This document shows positions 25,035 through 33,901 of a stretch of DNA of 42,088 nt, piece by piece. The stretch comes from an uncultured Chloroflexota bacterium (GTDB lineage Bacteria > Chloroflexota > UBA11872 > VXNJ01), in the NCBI GenBank assembly GCA_913043205.1, contig CAJWLF010000017.1:1-42088 (forward strand). The letters are read 5' to 3'. The position numbers were made by a program, and so were the translations under genes. Within the stretch, counting starts at the first letter, position 1, and the number at the start of each line of letters is the position of its first letter. The notes beneath the pieces are model-generated. The model searched no databases. It worked only from the letters and a program-made list of their open reading frames with translations, and was not told the origin of the DNA.

Positions 25035-26279
25035 TTGAGCTTCACTATTTTGAATAACAAACTATCTGCTGTCACAGCTGTCTTACTGTGTCTAACGTTG
25101 ATAACTTGTGGTGGGAAGACTGCCACAACCCCTACCCCAATGGTTAATTCTGCATTGGAACTTTCGGAAGCTAACCCAGAACCTGCACCGCCCCAAGAGT
25201 CCACAAGGCCCAACAATCAAAACACCGGTGATGCGGGACATGACCACGCAGACCATGACCACGAGAGTGATGATCACGCAGAAAACCAACACGGAAAAAT
25301 TGCATCATCTGGATATAAACCAAAAACAGAACTCATCAACCTAACCGATCGTAAAGATGAAGACTACCAAGACTGGACAGCACAGGCGGAATCTCTAATA
25401 GTGGACCGGCAGAGCGACATTTTGACAGTAGTTTACCCTGTCGGAAAGTTTGTGCGGGAGGCGAGGGATGATGAGTGGACCATGCCATTTAATGTGCATG
25501 AAAGAATAATCACGCAGGACCAAGTTGAATCTTTACTAAGTCAAATTGAAAACTGGATGAAACGATACCCCTGCATAGACAAAGAACTAAGACAGGAAGA
25601 ATTGACAGAATACCGCAAGTACTTTGAGAAGGGTGGAGATACATCCACGCAACGCACTCTATGCAAAAATGCTCGTCTTCTATTAATGGCGATGCCGCGA
25701 TTTACAGGAAACTCTTCCGAAGACGAACGCATGCCCGATTGGGATGCACATTACTTCCTAGTCCATGAGCTATACCACGCGTTTCAGCAAGACCTTTTTC
25801 CACCTGAAGACTGCCAAGAAAAAGTCGAACGTGCCATCGATGAATCACCACATGGTGGATTCAATATGGTTGAAGGTGGTGCAGATTACTTCGCTTATTT
25901 CCTCACAGCAAAGAACTTTTCGACGCGCGGAATTTCATCGATTAAAGGCGCAAAAAATAATCTACTCCATGACGTACAAAGAACCTATAGAGAAGAAGGT
26001 ACCGATTCTATACGCGGAAGCGCTACAGCGGCGGCCGGGTTGTTGCTATTGCTAATCGAACGGGGTGAGCTGAAACATGAGACTATCATGGACGGTAGTC
26101 TGTTTCACGACTGCGCTAGGAACACTACCTACGCTCTAGATAGTCCTGCCGTATCAAGCGCTCTTAACACCTGGAACGAATGGGCAAAAGACGCTAACGC
26201 TAACAATGGTAGAGAGCTGGTTAAGGGAAACAGTGATGATGGTATATTCAAGTTTAACCCTAGTATCGAAACCAATTGA
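25035..26279 (+). CDS. His-rich lipoprotein with HExxH metallopeptidase motif (first copy)
   Basis: A 414-residue exported protein. The signal peptide ends in a lipobox (TLITC, Cys25). A Pro/Glu linker leads to a His/Asp cluster (about 69-86, GHDHADHDHESDDHAENQH), a likely metal-binding tail. The catalytic-looking block is VHELYHAFQQD (His244-Glu-x-x-His248) and, about 32 residues later, MVEGGADYFAY, where Glu280 with Asp four residues on fits the third ligand of gluzincin zinc peptidases. The start is set at TTG 25035: alignment with the downstream duplicate shows that similarity begins exactly at TTG-AGC-TT in both, giving equal-length signal peptides. An ATG at 24972 in the same frame would add 21 residues with no counterpart. 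Cleavage targets are unknown, and I cannot name the family. Confidence 0.8.
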   Translation: MSFTILNNKLSAVTAVLLCLTLITCGGKTATTPTPMVNSALELSEANPEPAPPQESTRPNNQNTGDAGHDHADHDHESDDHAENQHGKIASSGYKPKTELINLTDRKDEDYQDWTAQAESLIVDRQSDILTVVYPVGKFVREARDDEWTMPFNVHERIITQDQVESLLSQIENWMKRYPCIDKELRQEELTEYRKYFEKGGDTSTQRTLCKNARLLLMAMPRFTGNSSEDERMPDWDAHYFLVHELYHAFQQDLFPPEDCQEKVERAIDESPHGGFNMVEGGADYFAYFLTAKNFSTRGISSIKGAKNNLLHDVQRTYREEGTDSIRGSATAAAGLLLLLIERGELKHETIMDGSLFHDCARNTTYALDSPAVSSALNTWNEWAKDANANNGRELVKGNSDDGIFKFNPSIETN

Positions 26280-28453
26280 GCTTTGCTATTCTTCATAGAA
26301 AGCTATCCACTATCACAGCTGTCTTGCTGTGCCTAACATTGATAGCTTGTGGCACGGAAATCACCACAATTACTGTCCCAGAAGTTAATTCTGCCTTGGA
26401 GCCTACGGAATCTAAACCAGACCCTGCGCCACCCGTAGAAACCACAAGCCTTGAATCCTCCGCATTATCCAATAGCCCTGATAAACAAAATACAAGTGAT
26501 GCCAAACACGATCACGCGGACCATGATAGTCATGATCACGCAGATCACGGCAAGAATAATGATGAGCCCGAATGTGAACATCCACCAGAGTTTTACATAG
26601 GTAAAGATCATCCATGTAACACGGAGGGGCAGGACGACCACCAAGAAGAGGATCAGGGACCTGGGCCTAATCAGCCGATCATGGACGACTCGTCAAATAA
26701 CCCAGCTCTGCGGGCCAAGGGTAAAGGAACATTAAGTATGATCAATCTACTTACAAAATATAAAACCAGTGACTTAAAATCCTGGGCCAAGCAAGTAGAA
26801 TCGCGAATGGCGGAGCGACAAAGCAATGTATTGGTGGTTATGTATCCACTTGGCAAATTCGCAAAGATGGGCGGAAACTTTGGCAACCATCCTTTGGAAA
26901 CCCATGAACGGCTGGTCACCCAGGATCAGATAGATTCCATGCTGAAAGAAATAGAGACTTGGGCGAAGACCCAACCACGTAGAGATGGTTGGCTTGCTAA
27001 TGAAATTCCTCAGTATCGTTTGATCATGGAAGGGGGAGGAGACGTTGCTGTGCAAACAGCACTGTCTAAAGGATCTAGACTAGTAGTTATCGCAGCAGAA
27101 GAAAACAAAGATCCTAGTGACGTATATCACACGTTTACACATGAGCTGTACCATGCGTTTCAACACGATATTGGAGACATCCCATGTGATAGACAAGATG
27201 GTGGTAGGTGGATGGTTGAGGCTGGGGCTGACTATTTCTCCTACTTAGAAATCGCAAAATCTTTCCCACATAGATCGCCGGGTTTGAGCATCATGCTAGA
27301 AAGCGCCTCAAACACCTACAGGGATGAGGGTAGCAAAGCAATACGAGGATCTTCGACAGCAGCTGCAGCACTCTTACGACTGCTGGTAGAGCGCGGGCAC
27401 ATTGCCCATGAAAAAATCATGGACGGCAGCATTTTTCATAATTGTGTAAGAAACGAAGAATTTTCATCAGATCAAGACTTTGTATCCGATGCTATGAATT
27501 CATGGCATATGATCGAAGACAAAGACGGTACATTCCAATTCTCTCAGGACGCACTCAAAAAAACAGCAAGTAAAATTGCGGCTCGCCCTGTTGCTTCTAT
27601 TTCATCAAACGTTGCCATAACTGCCGCGCCACTAATTGTTTCGAACTGTGATGATAAGAGGATAGACATTCCAGACGCCGTACGTACGACTCTCTCCAAT
27701 GTGGGGTTTAGTCAGTGCAGTATGCCGTTTGGGATATTGTTAGCAGCAGATAAAGAAATGCCTGAAGACGTAGTTCGCCATGCCGCAAAAATTACCGCTG
27801 AATTTATAGATAAGGACATGGATGGTTTAGCTGACGACCCCAAACTTGCCACCACACTACAGTACAAATTCGGACAAGATCGAGCTTGGTTGTCAATGCC
27901 AACTAAACATGGATTTAAGGAAGGGCCAGGAGGGGAGGCCTTGCAAAGCCTTGGATACGACATAGAGATCCCTTCTTGGTGGCTGTGGGGAGAGGCAGGA
28001 TTACAAGGAGACTTCTCCGAAGGCCTAAACGAGCATTCAAAACGAGTCATCTGGGAGGAAGTAGATCACTTCATGACTCAGTTTGGCCTATCAAAAGTTT
28101 ATCCAAAGGAGTTCGGTCTCGAAGACTGGGACTCTTCCGTTCTAGCACGTGAAACAAAGCGGGCCCAATGCCAATGGTGGCAACATCCTGAGAATGACTG
28201 CCCAGGAAGTCCCCGTGAAACCGACGGCCCTCCGGATGGTTGCACAGACATAAGTTGTGACGCTGTAGAATTTTTCCATCAGTTGCATACGTTATATGTC
28301 GGAATGGAACCAGGATGGTCCGGTATAGGCTTTCCAAAAGATAAATCTAAGCTAGTTAGCCTGATGAGTGTCGAGATGAAAACAATAATGAATAACACAA
28401 GTCTTCCCGTACTAAAAGCCCCTTTAAAACAAACCTATCCGGTGGCCAATTAG
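26276..28453 (+). CDS. His-rich HExxH lipoprotein with added EF-hand-like C-terminal region (second copy)
   Basis: A 725-residue paralogue of the gene just upstream, overlapping its stop by four bases (TTGA). Signal peptide to Cys25 (TLIAC), His/Asp cluster at about 78-91 (KHDHADHDSHDHADHG), HExxH in THELYHAFQHD (His289, His293) and MVEAGADYFSY (Glu315). Conserved stretches shared with the first copy include YRDEGSKAIRGSSTAAAALL and HEKIMDGSIFHNC. The extra C-terminal part (about 445-725) contains DKDMDGLADD (512-521), an EF-hand-type calcium loop, then a Trp-rich section with IWEEVDHFMTQFG and a Cys pair near CTDISCDAVEFFHQL. That second region looks like an independent domain with its own possible metal site (EExxH), but I cannot assign it. 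No ribosome site is seen, so translation may depend on the first copy. Confidence 0.8.
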   Translation: MSFAILHRKLSTITAVLLCLTLIACGTEITTITVPEVNSALEPTESKPDPAPPVETTSLESSALSNSPDKQNTSDAKHDHADHDSHDHADHGKNNDEPECEHPPEFYIGKDHPCNTEGQDDHQEEDQGPGPNQPIMDDSSNNPALRAKGKGTLSMINLLTKYKTSDLKSWAKQVESRMAERQSNVLVVMYPLGKFAKMGGNFGNHPLETHERLVTQDQIDSMLKEIETWAKTQPRRDGWLANEIPQYRLIMEGGGDVAVQTALSKGSRLVVIAAEENKDPSDVYHTFTHELYHAFQHDIGDIPCDRQDGGRWMVEAGADYFSYLEIAKSFPHRSPGLSIMLESASNTYRDEGSKAIRGSSTAAAALLRLLVERGHIAHEKIMDGSIFHNCVRNEEFSSDQDFVSDAMNSWHMIEDKDGTFQFSQDALKKTASKIAARPVASISSNVAITAAPLIVSNCDDKRIDIPDAVRTTLSNVGFSQCSMPFGILLAADKEMPEDVVRHAAKITAEFIDKDMDGLADDPKLATTLQYKFGQDRAWLSMPTKHGFKEGPGGEALQSLGYDIEIPSWWLWGEAGLQGDFSEGLNEHSKRVIWEEVDHFMTQFGLSKVYPKEFGLEDWDSSVLARETKRAQCQWWQHPENDCPGSPRETDGPPDGCTDISCDAVEFFHQLHTLYVGMEPGWSGIGFPKDKSKLVSLMSVEMKTIMNNTSLPVLKAPLKQTYPVAN

Positions 28454-28575
28454 TTAGCACAACATGCAGTTAAGTTGGTTCTAACTTCATATTGGATTGT
28501 CGTATTTTGGATTGGACTTGTAATAAGTGTTTTAACTACTATTTAGTAATCCTGTTCTGTAGATTGATTAGATAA

Positions 28576-29748
28576 TTGGTATCCGAAGAACCAAAAGAAC
28601 CAAACAGATCAAATAATGCCCAACCTCTGCCACTTTCAGAAGTCCGCAAAACCCTGAGAGTCGATTGGTACCGTTCGCGAATTAAGCATTCCACGCTACG
28701 TGAATTGTCAAAAAGAAGTGATTTACAGGGATGGTTTCAGGCGGGAGGCCATGTGGGGTTATGGATGATAACTGGTGCTATTACTTATCTTTTTTGGTAT
28801 CAACAAAATTGGCTAGGATTCATTTTGACATTGTTTACACATGGAACTATAACCAGTTTCTTCGCTGGCGTGGCTCCTCATGAATTAGGTCACGGAACTG
28901 TTTTTCGAACAAAGTGGCTGAACACCGTTTTCTTATATCTAACTTCATTCATCTCCTGGTACGACCATGTCGACTACAACACAAGCCACACTTATCACCA
29001 TCGCTACACTCTTCATCCAGAGGGAGATCGTGAAGTTTTACTGCCAATGAAACCCACTGTAGGAAAAACGTTCTTGATTCAATTATTTACTATAAATTTA
29101 CTCACTAAACGTGGTCGAACAATCGGAAAAGGTGGACTTCTATCCAACATTTACTGGACTATCAAATCAGCCCTTGGCAGCGATAAACCCCACGAATGGA
29201 TGATGGCGTTACATTCAGATCAACCTGACCAACATGTCCGTTCAATATACTGGTCACGCATATTGGTTACAGGGCATGGTTTCATATTGATATTTGCCAT
29301 AGCGACAGGGCAATGGGTTCTCCCAATAATAGTTTCAGTAGCGCCATTTATCGCAAATTGGGCATCATATTCAGTAGGGATGACCCAGCATACCGGCCTA
29401 ATGGACAAAGTACCTGATTTTCGCAAATCGGTCCGTTCAATAAAGATCAATCCGGTCCATTCGTTTCTCTACTGGCGCATGAACTGGCACACAGAACATC
29501 ACATGTATGCTGGAGTTCCTTGTTACAACCTCAAAAGGTTGTACAAAGAAATCGCTGACGACATGCCTGAACCACGGTCGCTGATTGGAGCATGGAGAGA
29601 AATGTGGGATACATGGAACAGGCAACAAATCGACCCCGAATATCAGTTCGACACACCGTTGCCTGCCACAGCGAAATTATCTAACCAGAATACTCCAACT
29701 GAACTCGAAGCTTCCATTGGTGACATAGCCCCAAAAGGACTGAAATAA
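28576..29748 (+). CDS. Fatty acid desaturase
   Basis: A 390-residue membrane di-iron desaturase. The three histidine boxes are HELGH (102-106), HTYHH (138-142) and HTEHH (305-309), with an extra QHTG (271-274), the arrangement of acyl-lipid or carotenoid-type desaturases in the FA_desaturase family. Four hydrophobic segments lie between box positions. Enzymes of this family insert double bonds into lipid acyl chains or hydroxylate related compounds, using reduced ferredoxin or cytochrome b5. The start is a TTG at 28576, the only plausible codon near the N-terminus, and has no strong ribosome site. Convergent with the aldo/keto reductase gene. Substrate and regiospecificity unknown. Confidence 0.9.
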   Translation: MVSEEPKEPNRSNNAQPLPLSEVRKTLRVDWYRSRIKHSTLRELSKRSDLQGWFQAGGHVGLWMITGAITYLFWYQQNWLGFILTLFTHGTITSFFAGVAPHELGHGTVFRTKWLNTVFLYLTSFISWYDHVDYNTSHTYHHRYTLHPEGDREVLLPMKPTVGKTFLIQLFTINLLTKRGRTIGKGGLLSNIYWTIKSALGSDKPHEWMMALHSDQPDQHVRSIYWSRILVTGHGFILIFAIATGQWVLPIIVSVAPFIANWASYSVGMTQHTGLMDKVPDFRKSVRSIKINPVHSFLYWRMNWHTEHHMYAGVPCYNLKRLYKEIADDMPEPRSLIGAWREMWDTWNRQQIDPEYQFDTPLPATAKLSNQNTPTELEASIGDIAPKGLK

Positions 29749-29781
29749 GATTCGGTAAGCAAGTATCTGCCAAACCCACTA

Positions 29782-29806
29782 GACCGAACTTGGATCTCAA
29801 GCGGTC
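29782..29806. terminator. Hairpin between convergent genes
   Basis: GACCG-AA-CTTG, loop GATCT, CAAG-CGGTC forms a nine-pair stem with a two-base bulge, 34 bases after the desaturase stop and about 40 bases beyond the stop of the convergent aldo/keto reductase gene. No T-run follows directly, so it may only partly stop transcription. Confidence 0.3.
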
Positions 29807-29847
29807 AATCATCTTTGTCGATATTCCAATATTAAGGTAAATCCCAA

Positions 29848-30918
29848 TTAATCAATCGCACCAAATGAAAACGCACTTGGGTTCCGGTTCCATGGGTTCC
29901 AGTGGCCACTTGTGGGATTTAAATCCTCATCTACAATCATCCTTTGAAATGCCTCTGTCGATATAGATTCGATATCGTTCATCACATCCATGGTCAAACC
30001 ACAATCTGTAGCAGCCACAGCAGTTGAAAGTTGTTCGGGATTCTCAAACCCCACCAAGGAACAGGCCACCACATCTTGTTGCAAAACCCACGCGAGTGCT
30101 ACATCAGGAAGACTGTACCCCGCGCTCTCAGCTATCGAACGTAGCTGGTCTTGAACCAAAATGTTTTGTTTGAAATGTTTGCCCTGATCAAACAGTGGCA
30201 ACCCTAGTGCATGCCCACTCGCACGCCAATTCGAACTGACAAAAGACTCTTTATTTGTCATTTGCCCAGAAAGCAAGCCATGCCCTAGTGACCCATAGGA
30301 AATCACGCTCATCTCATTACTCGTGCAAAAAGGGATGATGTCGGCCTCGATCCGCCTATCAAAAATACTATAACAAATCTCGTTCGCTATTATGTCAACA
30401 TACTGCCGGCACTCCTGCATCATTTCAGGCATAAAATTAGAAACACCGGCATAACGAATCTTGCCAGATTTCTGTAACGATTCTAATGCTGACATAGTCT
30501 CTTCAAAGGGGGTGCTTAAGTCCGGCCAGTGAACCAGCAATAAGTCTATATAGTCTGTCTGTAAGTTGTACAAACTAGCTTCAGCCGATTCGATCACATG
30601 CTGGTAAGTGCCATTACGTTCCATCGAGTTTGTAGCGTCATTCCAACTAGTACCACACTTTGTAATAACTACAATATTTTCACGATGTGTACCAAGCGCC
30701 TTGCCCAGCATCTGTTCAGCATGGCCTAGTGCATAGCTGGCTGCAGTATCAAAACAAGTAATGCCAATATCTAGTGCCGTATGAATGGTCTCTATTCCTT
30801 CATCGTCACTGACCGGTCTAAATTGCTCGCCACCCATCGGCCATCCCCCAAACGCTAGACCCCCAACCCCCACTGCAGAAACCACTAAATCAGAGCTGCC
30901 TATACAACGATATTCCAT
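29848..30918 (-). CDS. Aldo/keto reductase
   Basis: A 356-residue NAD(P)-dependent TIM-barrel oxidoreductase. The catalytic tetrad is visible: Asp and Tyr in CFDTAASYALGHAEQMLG, Lys in VVITKCG and His in DLLLVHWPD. SNFMPEMMQ and the C-terminal VACSLVGFENPEQL are the typical late barrel blocks that hold the cofactor. Members reduce aldehydes, ketones or sugars, or oxidise sugars such as L-fucose in catabolic clusters. The ATG at 30918 starts directly with the first family strand (MEYRCIGSSDLVVSAVGVGG). The neighbours (MATE exporter upstream, desaturase convergent) do not define the substrate. Confidence 0.92.
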   Translation of the reverse strand: MEYRCIGSSDLVVSAVGVGGLAFGGWPMGGEQFRPVSDDEGIETIHTALDIGITCFDTAASYALGHAEQMLGKALGTHRENIVVITKCGTSWNDATNSMERNGTYQHVIESAEASLYNLQTDYIDLLLVHWPDLSTPFEETMSALESLQKSGKIRYAGVSNFMPEMMQECRQYVDIIANEICYSIFDRRIEADIIPFCTSNEMSVISYGSLGHGLLSGQMTNKESFVSSNWRASGHALGLPLFDQGKHFKQNILVQDQLRSIAESAGYSLPDVALAWVLQQDVVACSLVGFENPEQLSTAVAATDCGLTMDVMNDIESISTEAFQRMIVDEDLNPTSGHWNPWNRNPSAFSFGAID

Positions 30919-30978
30919 ACATTAGTCCAAGCTGACCAAAATGATAAAAACACACCCAAAATCACTAGTGATACGCCA

Positions 30979-32319
30979 CTACTCTTGATTGGCAATACGA
31001 CGAAGCCACACAAATGATGCCAGAGCACCCAAAACATCAGACAGAACTATCGCTACAAAAATTCCGTTAAGTCCCACAAGTAATGAACCCAATGCTGCCA
31101 ATATTATCAAAACAATAAGTCGACCAATAGTTAGTGCTGCTGCGTGCAACGGACGCTTGTATGCGTTTAGGCCAGCACCAGATACCAGGATAACTCCAAA
31201 AGCTGCTGCACTGATAGGCACTATACGGAGATAATGCACCAATGGATCAACAACAGAAGCTTCATCATTAAATAGCGGGGCTATCTGGGTAGCAAATAAT
31301 CCAAGCACAACAACTACTATGAGACCCCAGATAGAAACAAATTGCTGTGCTCTCACCACAGCTAACCTAGCTCTATCTAAATGCCCTGCCCCAATATTCT
31401 GACCTATAAATGGAGTTACTACTGAACTTGTGGCAATGAAAACCCCAACCGCCAATCCCGTAATTCTAGTGCCAGCTCCAAGGGCAGCCACAGCTCCGGG
31501 GCCGAATACCGCTACCATGGCTGTGATAATCGCCATGGATACAGGCATAAGCAAATTAGTGCCAGCAGCAGGAATACCGATAAACAGTATCTGCCCCCAA
31601 GAATCTAGGACGACGGATACTGTAGGACGTACAAATGTGATGAGGCGTTCACGATAACCAAGCACCCATACACCGATTGCTAAAGTCCCGGCCCTAGCCA
31701 ACAGAGATGCCAGAGCAGCACCAGTCACACCAAGTTCCGGGAAAAACCATGGCCCAAAAATTAACAATGGGTCTAATATCGCATTGGCCGCTGCAGAAGA
31801 CATCATAATGATAGCTGGTGTCCGAGTGTCCCCAGTCGCTCGAATCGCGTTGTTGCCTACTAGCGGAATAATCACAAACGGTACACCTAAGTACCACAAG
31901 ACCATGTATTCTCGAATGTATGGCATCACTTCTGATGTTGCACCCAAAACACGAAATAATGGCTCTATGGTAAGTAATCCCAAAACCATGAATACTAGAG
32001 CACCCAAAAGAGAAAACAACAGTGTATCTGTAGTTATGCGACGAACATTTGATTCGTCTTGTTCGCCAATAGCCCTTGATATGATTGCCGACGCCCCCAC
32101 TCCTATCCCTTGACCAAAACTAGCAACCACTAGCGCAACTGGAAAGGTAAAACTAACAGCTGCAAGTTGTAACGCCCCCAGCTGTCCTATGTACATCGCG
32201 TCCACGAAATTGAATAGCATGAAGCTGTAAATACCGCCCATCATGGGAAGCGTCAGCTTGAACAAGTTCCTACCTACGGGCCCATGTGTCATACGCGCCG
32301 GTCGGGATTTAGAATTCAT
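30979..32319 (-). CDS. MATE-family efflux transporter
   Basis: A 446-residue membrane protein with about 12 hydrophobic segments in two related halves. The first helix region LFKLTLPMMGGIYSFMLFNFVDAMYIGQLG and then VASFGQGIGVGASAIISRAIGE match the multidrug/oligosaccharidyl-lipid/polysaccharide flippase superfamily (MatE repeats). It should act as an Na+ or H+ coupled exporter of cationic or other small compounds. Start alternatives are TTG 32328, ATG 32319 and ATG 32292 (MTHGPVGRN); none has a clear ribosome site and the last fits the usual family N-terminus well. The 5' end overlaps a small opposite-strand open frame. Substrate unknown. Confidence 0.9.
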   Translation of the reverse strand: MNSKSRPARMTHGPVGRNLFKLTLPMMGGIYSFMLFNFVDAMYIGQLGALQLAAVSFTFPVALVVASFGQGIGVGASAIISRAIGEQDESNVRRITTDTLLFSLLGALVFMVLGLLTIEPLFRVLGATSEVMPYIREYMVLWYLGVPFVIIPLVGNNAIRATGDTRTPAIIMMSSAAANAILDPLLIFGPWFFPELGVTGAALASLLARAGTLAIGVWVLGYRERLITFVRPTVSVVLDSWGQILFIGIPAAGTNLLMPVSMAIITAMVAVFGPGAVAALGAGTRITGLAVGVFIATSSVVTPFIGQNIGAGHLDRARLAVVRAQQFVSIWGLIVVVVLGLFATQIAPLFNDEASVVDPLVHYLRIVPISAAAFGVILVSGAGLNAYKRPLHAAALTIGRLIVLIILAALGSLLVGLNGIFVAIVLSDVLGALASFVWLRRIANQE

Positions 32320-32580
32320 CTGGTTCAATCACAGTGGAAACTCATAACAATTCCTCTAATAATTCTGGCCCTTTATCACTATTTGATTTACGCTAGTGCG
32401 GTGACCTTACAGACAGGATTTCAGGTGCTAACTCCTATGAAATTAGTCACTACGCTAGTCGTCGGAATAGCAATCGGAGCTCTTCTGACATTGCAACAAA
32501 AGAACCTTGCCGCCTGGCTTAACGATCGCAGCTTCGTTCAGTCTCGCAAAAGCGTTCCGCATGGGGCAATGCAGCAGTAG
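32284..32580 (+). CDS. Possible small two-helix membrane protein
   Basis: An open frame of up to 98 residues with two hydrophobic stretches, about residues 19-42 (KLITIPLIILALYHYLIY) and 51-66 (MKLVTTLVVGIAIGALL), followed by a polar tail. Its first 36-45 bases overlap the opposite-strand start of the MATE gene, so the true start is probably internal; an ATG at 32437 with GGTG upstream would leave 47 residues and one helix. No homologue is recognised. The hydrophobic pattern is more than chance frames usually show, but the case for a gene is modest. Confidence 0.35.
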   Translation: MCHTRRSGFRIHLVQSQWKLITIPLIILALYHYLIYASAVTLQTGFQVLTPMKLVTTLVVGIAIGALLTLQQKNLAAWLNDRSFVQSRKSVPHGAMQQ

Positions 32581-32654
32581 ACCACATACCGTACAATTCT
32601 GCAAAGCAACAGAAGAAACGGTGATAGTTCGTCCTGCCCGGAGCAATCATCTAT

Positions 32655-33827
32655 ATGCGTGTCCAGATGGCTAGCAATAACTCAACCAATAGTCGCTACC
32701 ATGGATTGGATTCTGTACGGGCCGTAGCAATGATGCTGGGCATCATTCTGCATGCAGCGCTGCCTTACATGGACGTTGGTGGCGGCATTTGGCCTTCAGA
32801 CAAAGAAGATTCTCTGCTTTTGGCCATCATTGTTCAATTCATACATTTATGGAGAATGCCCCTATTTTTCATTCTGTCAGGATTCTTCGCAGGGCTACTG
32901 GCCGAAAAACACTCATGGACGTACTGGGGAAAGAACCGGGCTATTCGCATAGGGATACCCATATTGATCTTTTCGCCATTGATGGGCCTCACAATGCCGT
33001 GGATTTTTGGCTATGGTTTCACACGTGAACTGCATTTCTACTATTCCAATGAAGGCATGCCCTATCATCTCTGGTTTCTATGGCATTTGCTGATAATTGG
33101 AGCGGCACTAGGTGTACATAAGACAATTGGTTTTATAACAGGCAAGCTACTCAGTGCCGTAAACCTTCATCAATTGATCGCCCTAAGTCGTAAAATCAAA
33201 TCTGGTGTAAATAAGCTCGTTTTCAAACCCAGATTACCCTTGATATTGATCCTTATCCTCACTTCATTGAGTCTTAGCTCAAACGGTACAGAATTGTTCG
33301 AAAACCCGATCTCAACAGGGATTTATTTTGCATTCGGATATAGTCTCTACTGGAACAAAACATTGTTTGCATTCATTAAATCCCATTGGGAAAAATATCT
33401 AGTTGCAAGCATCCTGCTATTCCTAGTACATACAGCCTTGGAAGAAAATTTCACCTCACTAGACTTTGAATCCTACGACGGCCTGATGTGGATAGCATTC
33501 TTGTTAGTCAAAATCAGTAATGCTGTTTTCTTTTCACTGGCTTTCATAGGGTTAGCGGAGGAAAGATTTGGTTCCTACAAGCCAGCTGTTCGATATATTT
33601 CAGACGGATCATACTGGATCTACTTGATACATCTACCCGTAGTAACTTTCATAACCTTTTCTATGTTTGAATTCAGACTGGCTGCAGAAATTAAGTTCCT
33701 AATCGCCACAAGTCTGACTTCAATCATTTGTCTCGTAACGTATAAATATTTTGTACGATCTAGTTTTGTAGGTAAATTGTTGAACGGTAAACAACATCCC
33801 TTCAAACCAAACTTGTTTGAGCTCTAG
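32655..33827 (+). CDS. Acyltransferase family 3 membrane protein, OpgC-like
   Basis: A 390-residue integral membrane acyltransferase of the Acyl_transf_3 family. The N-terminal GLDSVRAVAMMLGIILHAALPY carries the Arg and His expected for this family, and LWRMPLFFILSGFFAGLL and HLWFLWHLLII are strongly reminiscent of OpgC/MdoC, which succinylates periplasmic glucans. About ten hydrophobic segments are seen. It would transfer an acyl group to a surface glycan or lipid at the cytoplasmic membrane. The ATG at 32655 follows GGAG at a somewhat long spacing; ATG 32667 is an alternative. A terminator-like hairpin follows the stop. Confidence 0.88.
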   Translation: MRVQMASNNSTNSRYHGLDSVRAVAMMLGIILHAALPYMDVGGGIWPSDKEDSLLLAIIVQFIHLWRMPLFFILSGFFAGLLAEKHSWTYWGKNRAIRIGIPILIFSPLMGLTMPWIFGYGFTRELHFYYSNEGMPYHLWFLWHLLIIGAALGVHKTIGFITGKLLSAVNLHQLIALSRKIKSGVNKLVFKPRLPLILILILTSLSLSSNGTELFENPISTGIYFAFGYSLYWNKTLFAFIKSHWEKYLVASILLFLVHTALEENFTSLDFESYDGLMWIAFLLVKISNAVFFSLAFIGLAEERFGSYKPAVRYISDGSYWIYLIHLPVVTFITFSMFEFRLAAEIKFLIATSLTSIICLVTYKYFVRSSFVGKLLNGKQHPFKPNLFEL

Positions 33828-33869
33828 TTTTTACTCAGTTGGACTAGCAAGAGTTTGTTATAGAAATCT

Positions 33870-33901
33870 AGTAATCATTGAAGTGATCAGATTACTTTTT
33901 G
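33870..33901 (+). terminator. Rho-independent terminator after the acyltransferase gene
   Basis: AGTAATC (33870-33876) pairs with GATTACT (33890-33896) around a 13-base loop and runs straight into TTTTT (33896-33900). It lies 43 bases after the acyltransferase stop and overlaps the stop codon of the convergent enolase-superfamily gene. Confidence 0.5.

Noticed and set aside
28454-28500. Weak hairpin after the second HExxH lipoprotein gene (AAGTT/AACTT)
   Set aside because: Five AT-rich pairs without a T-run; too weak to call a terminator.
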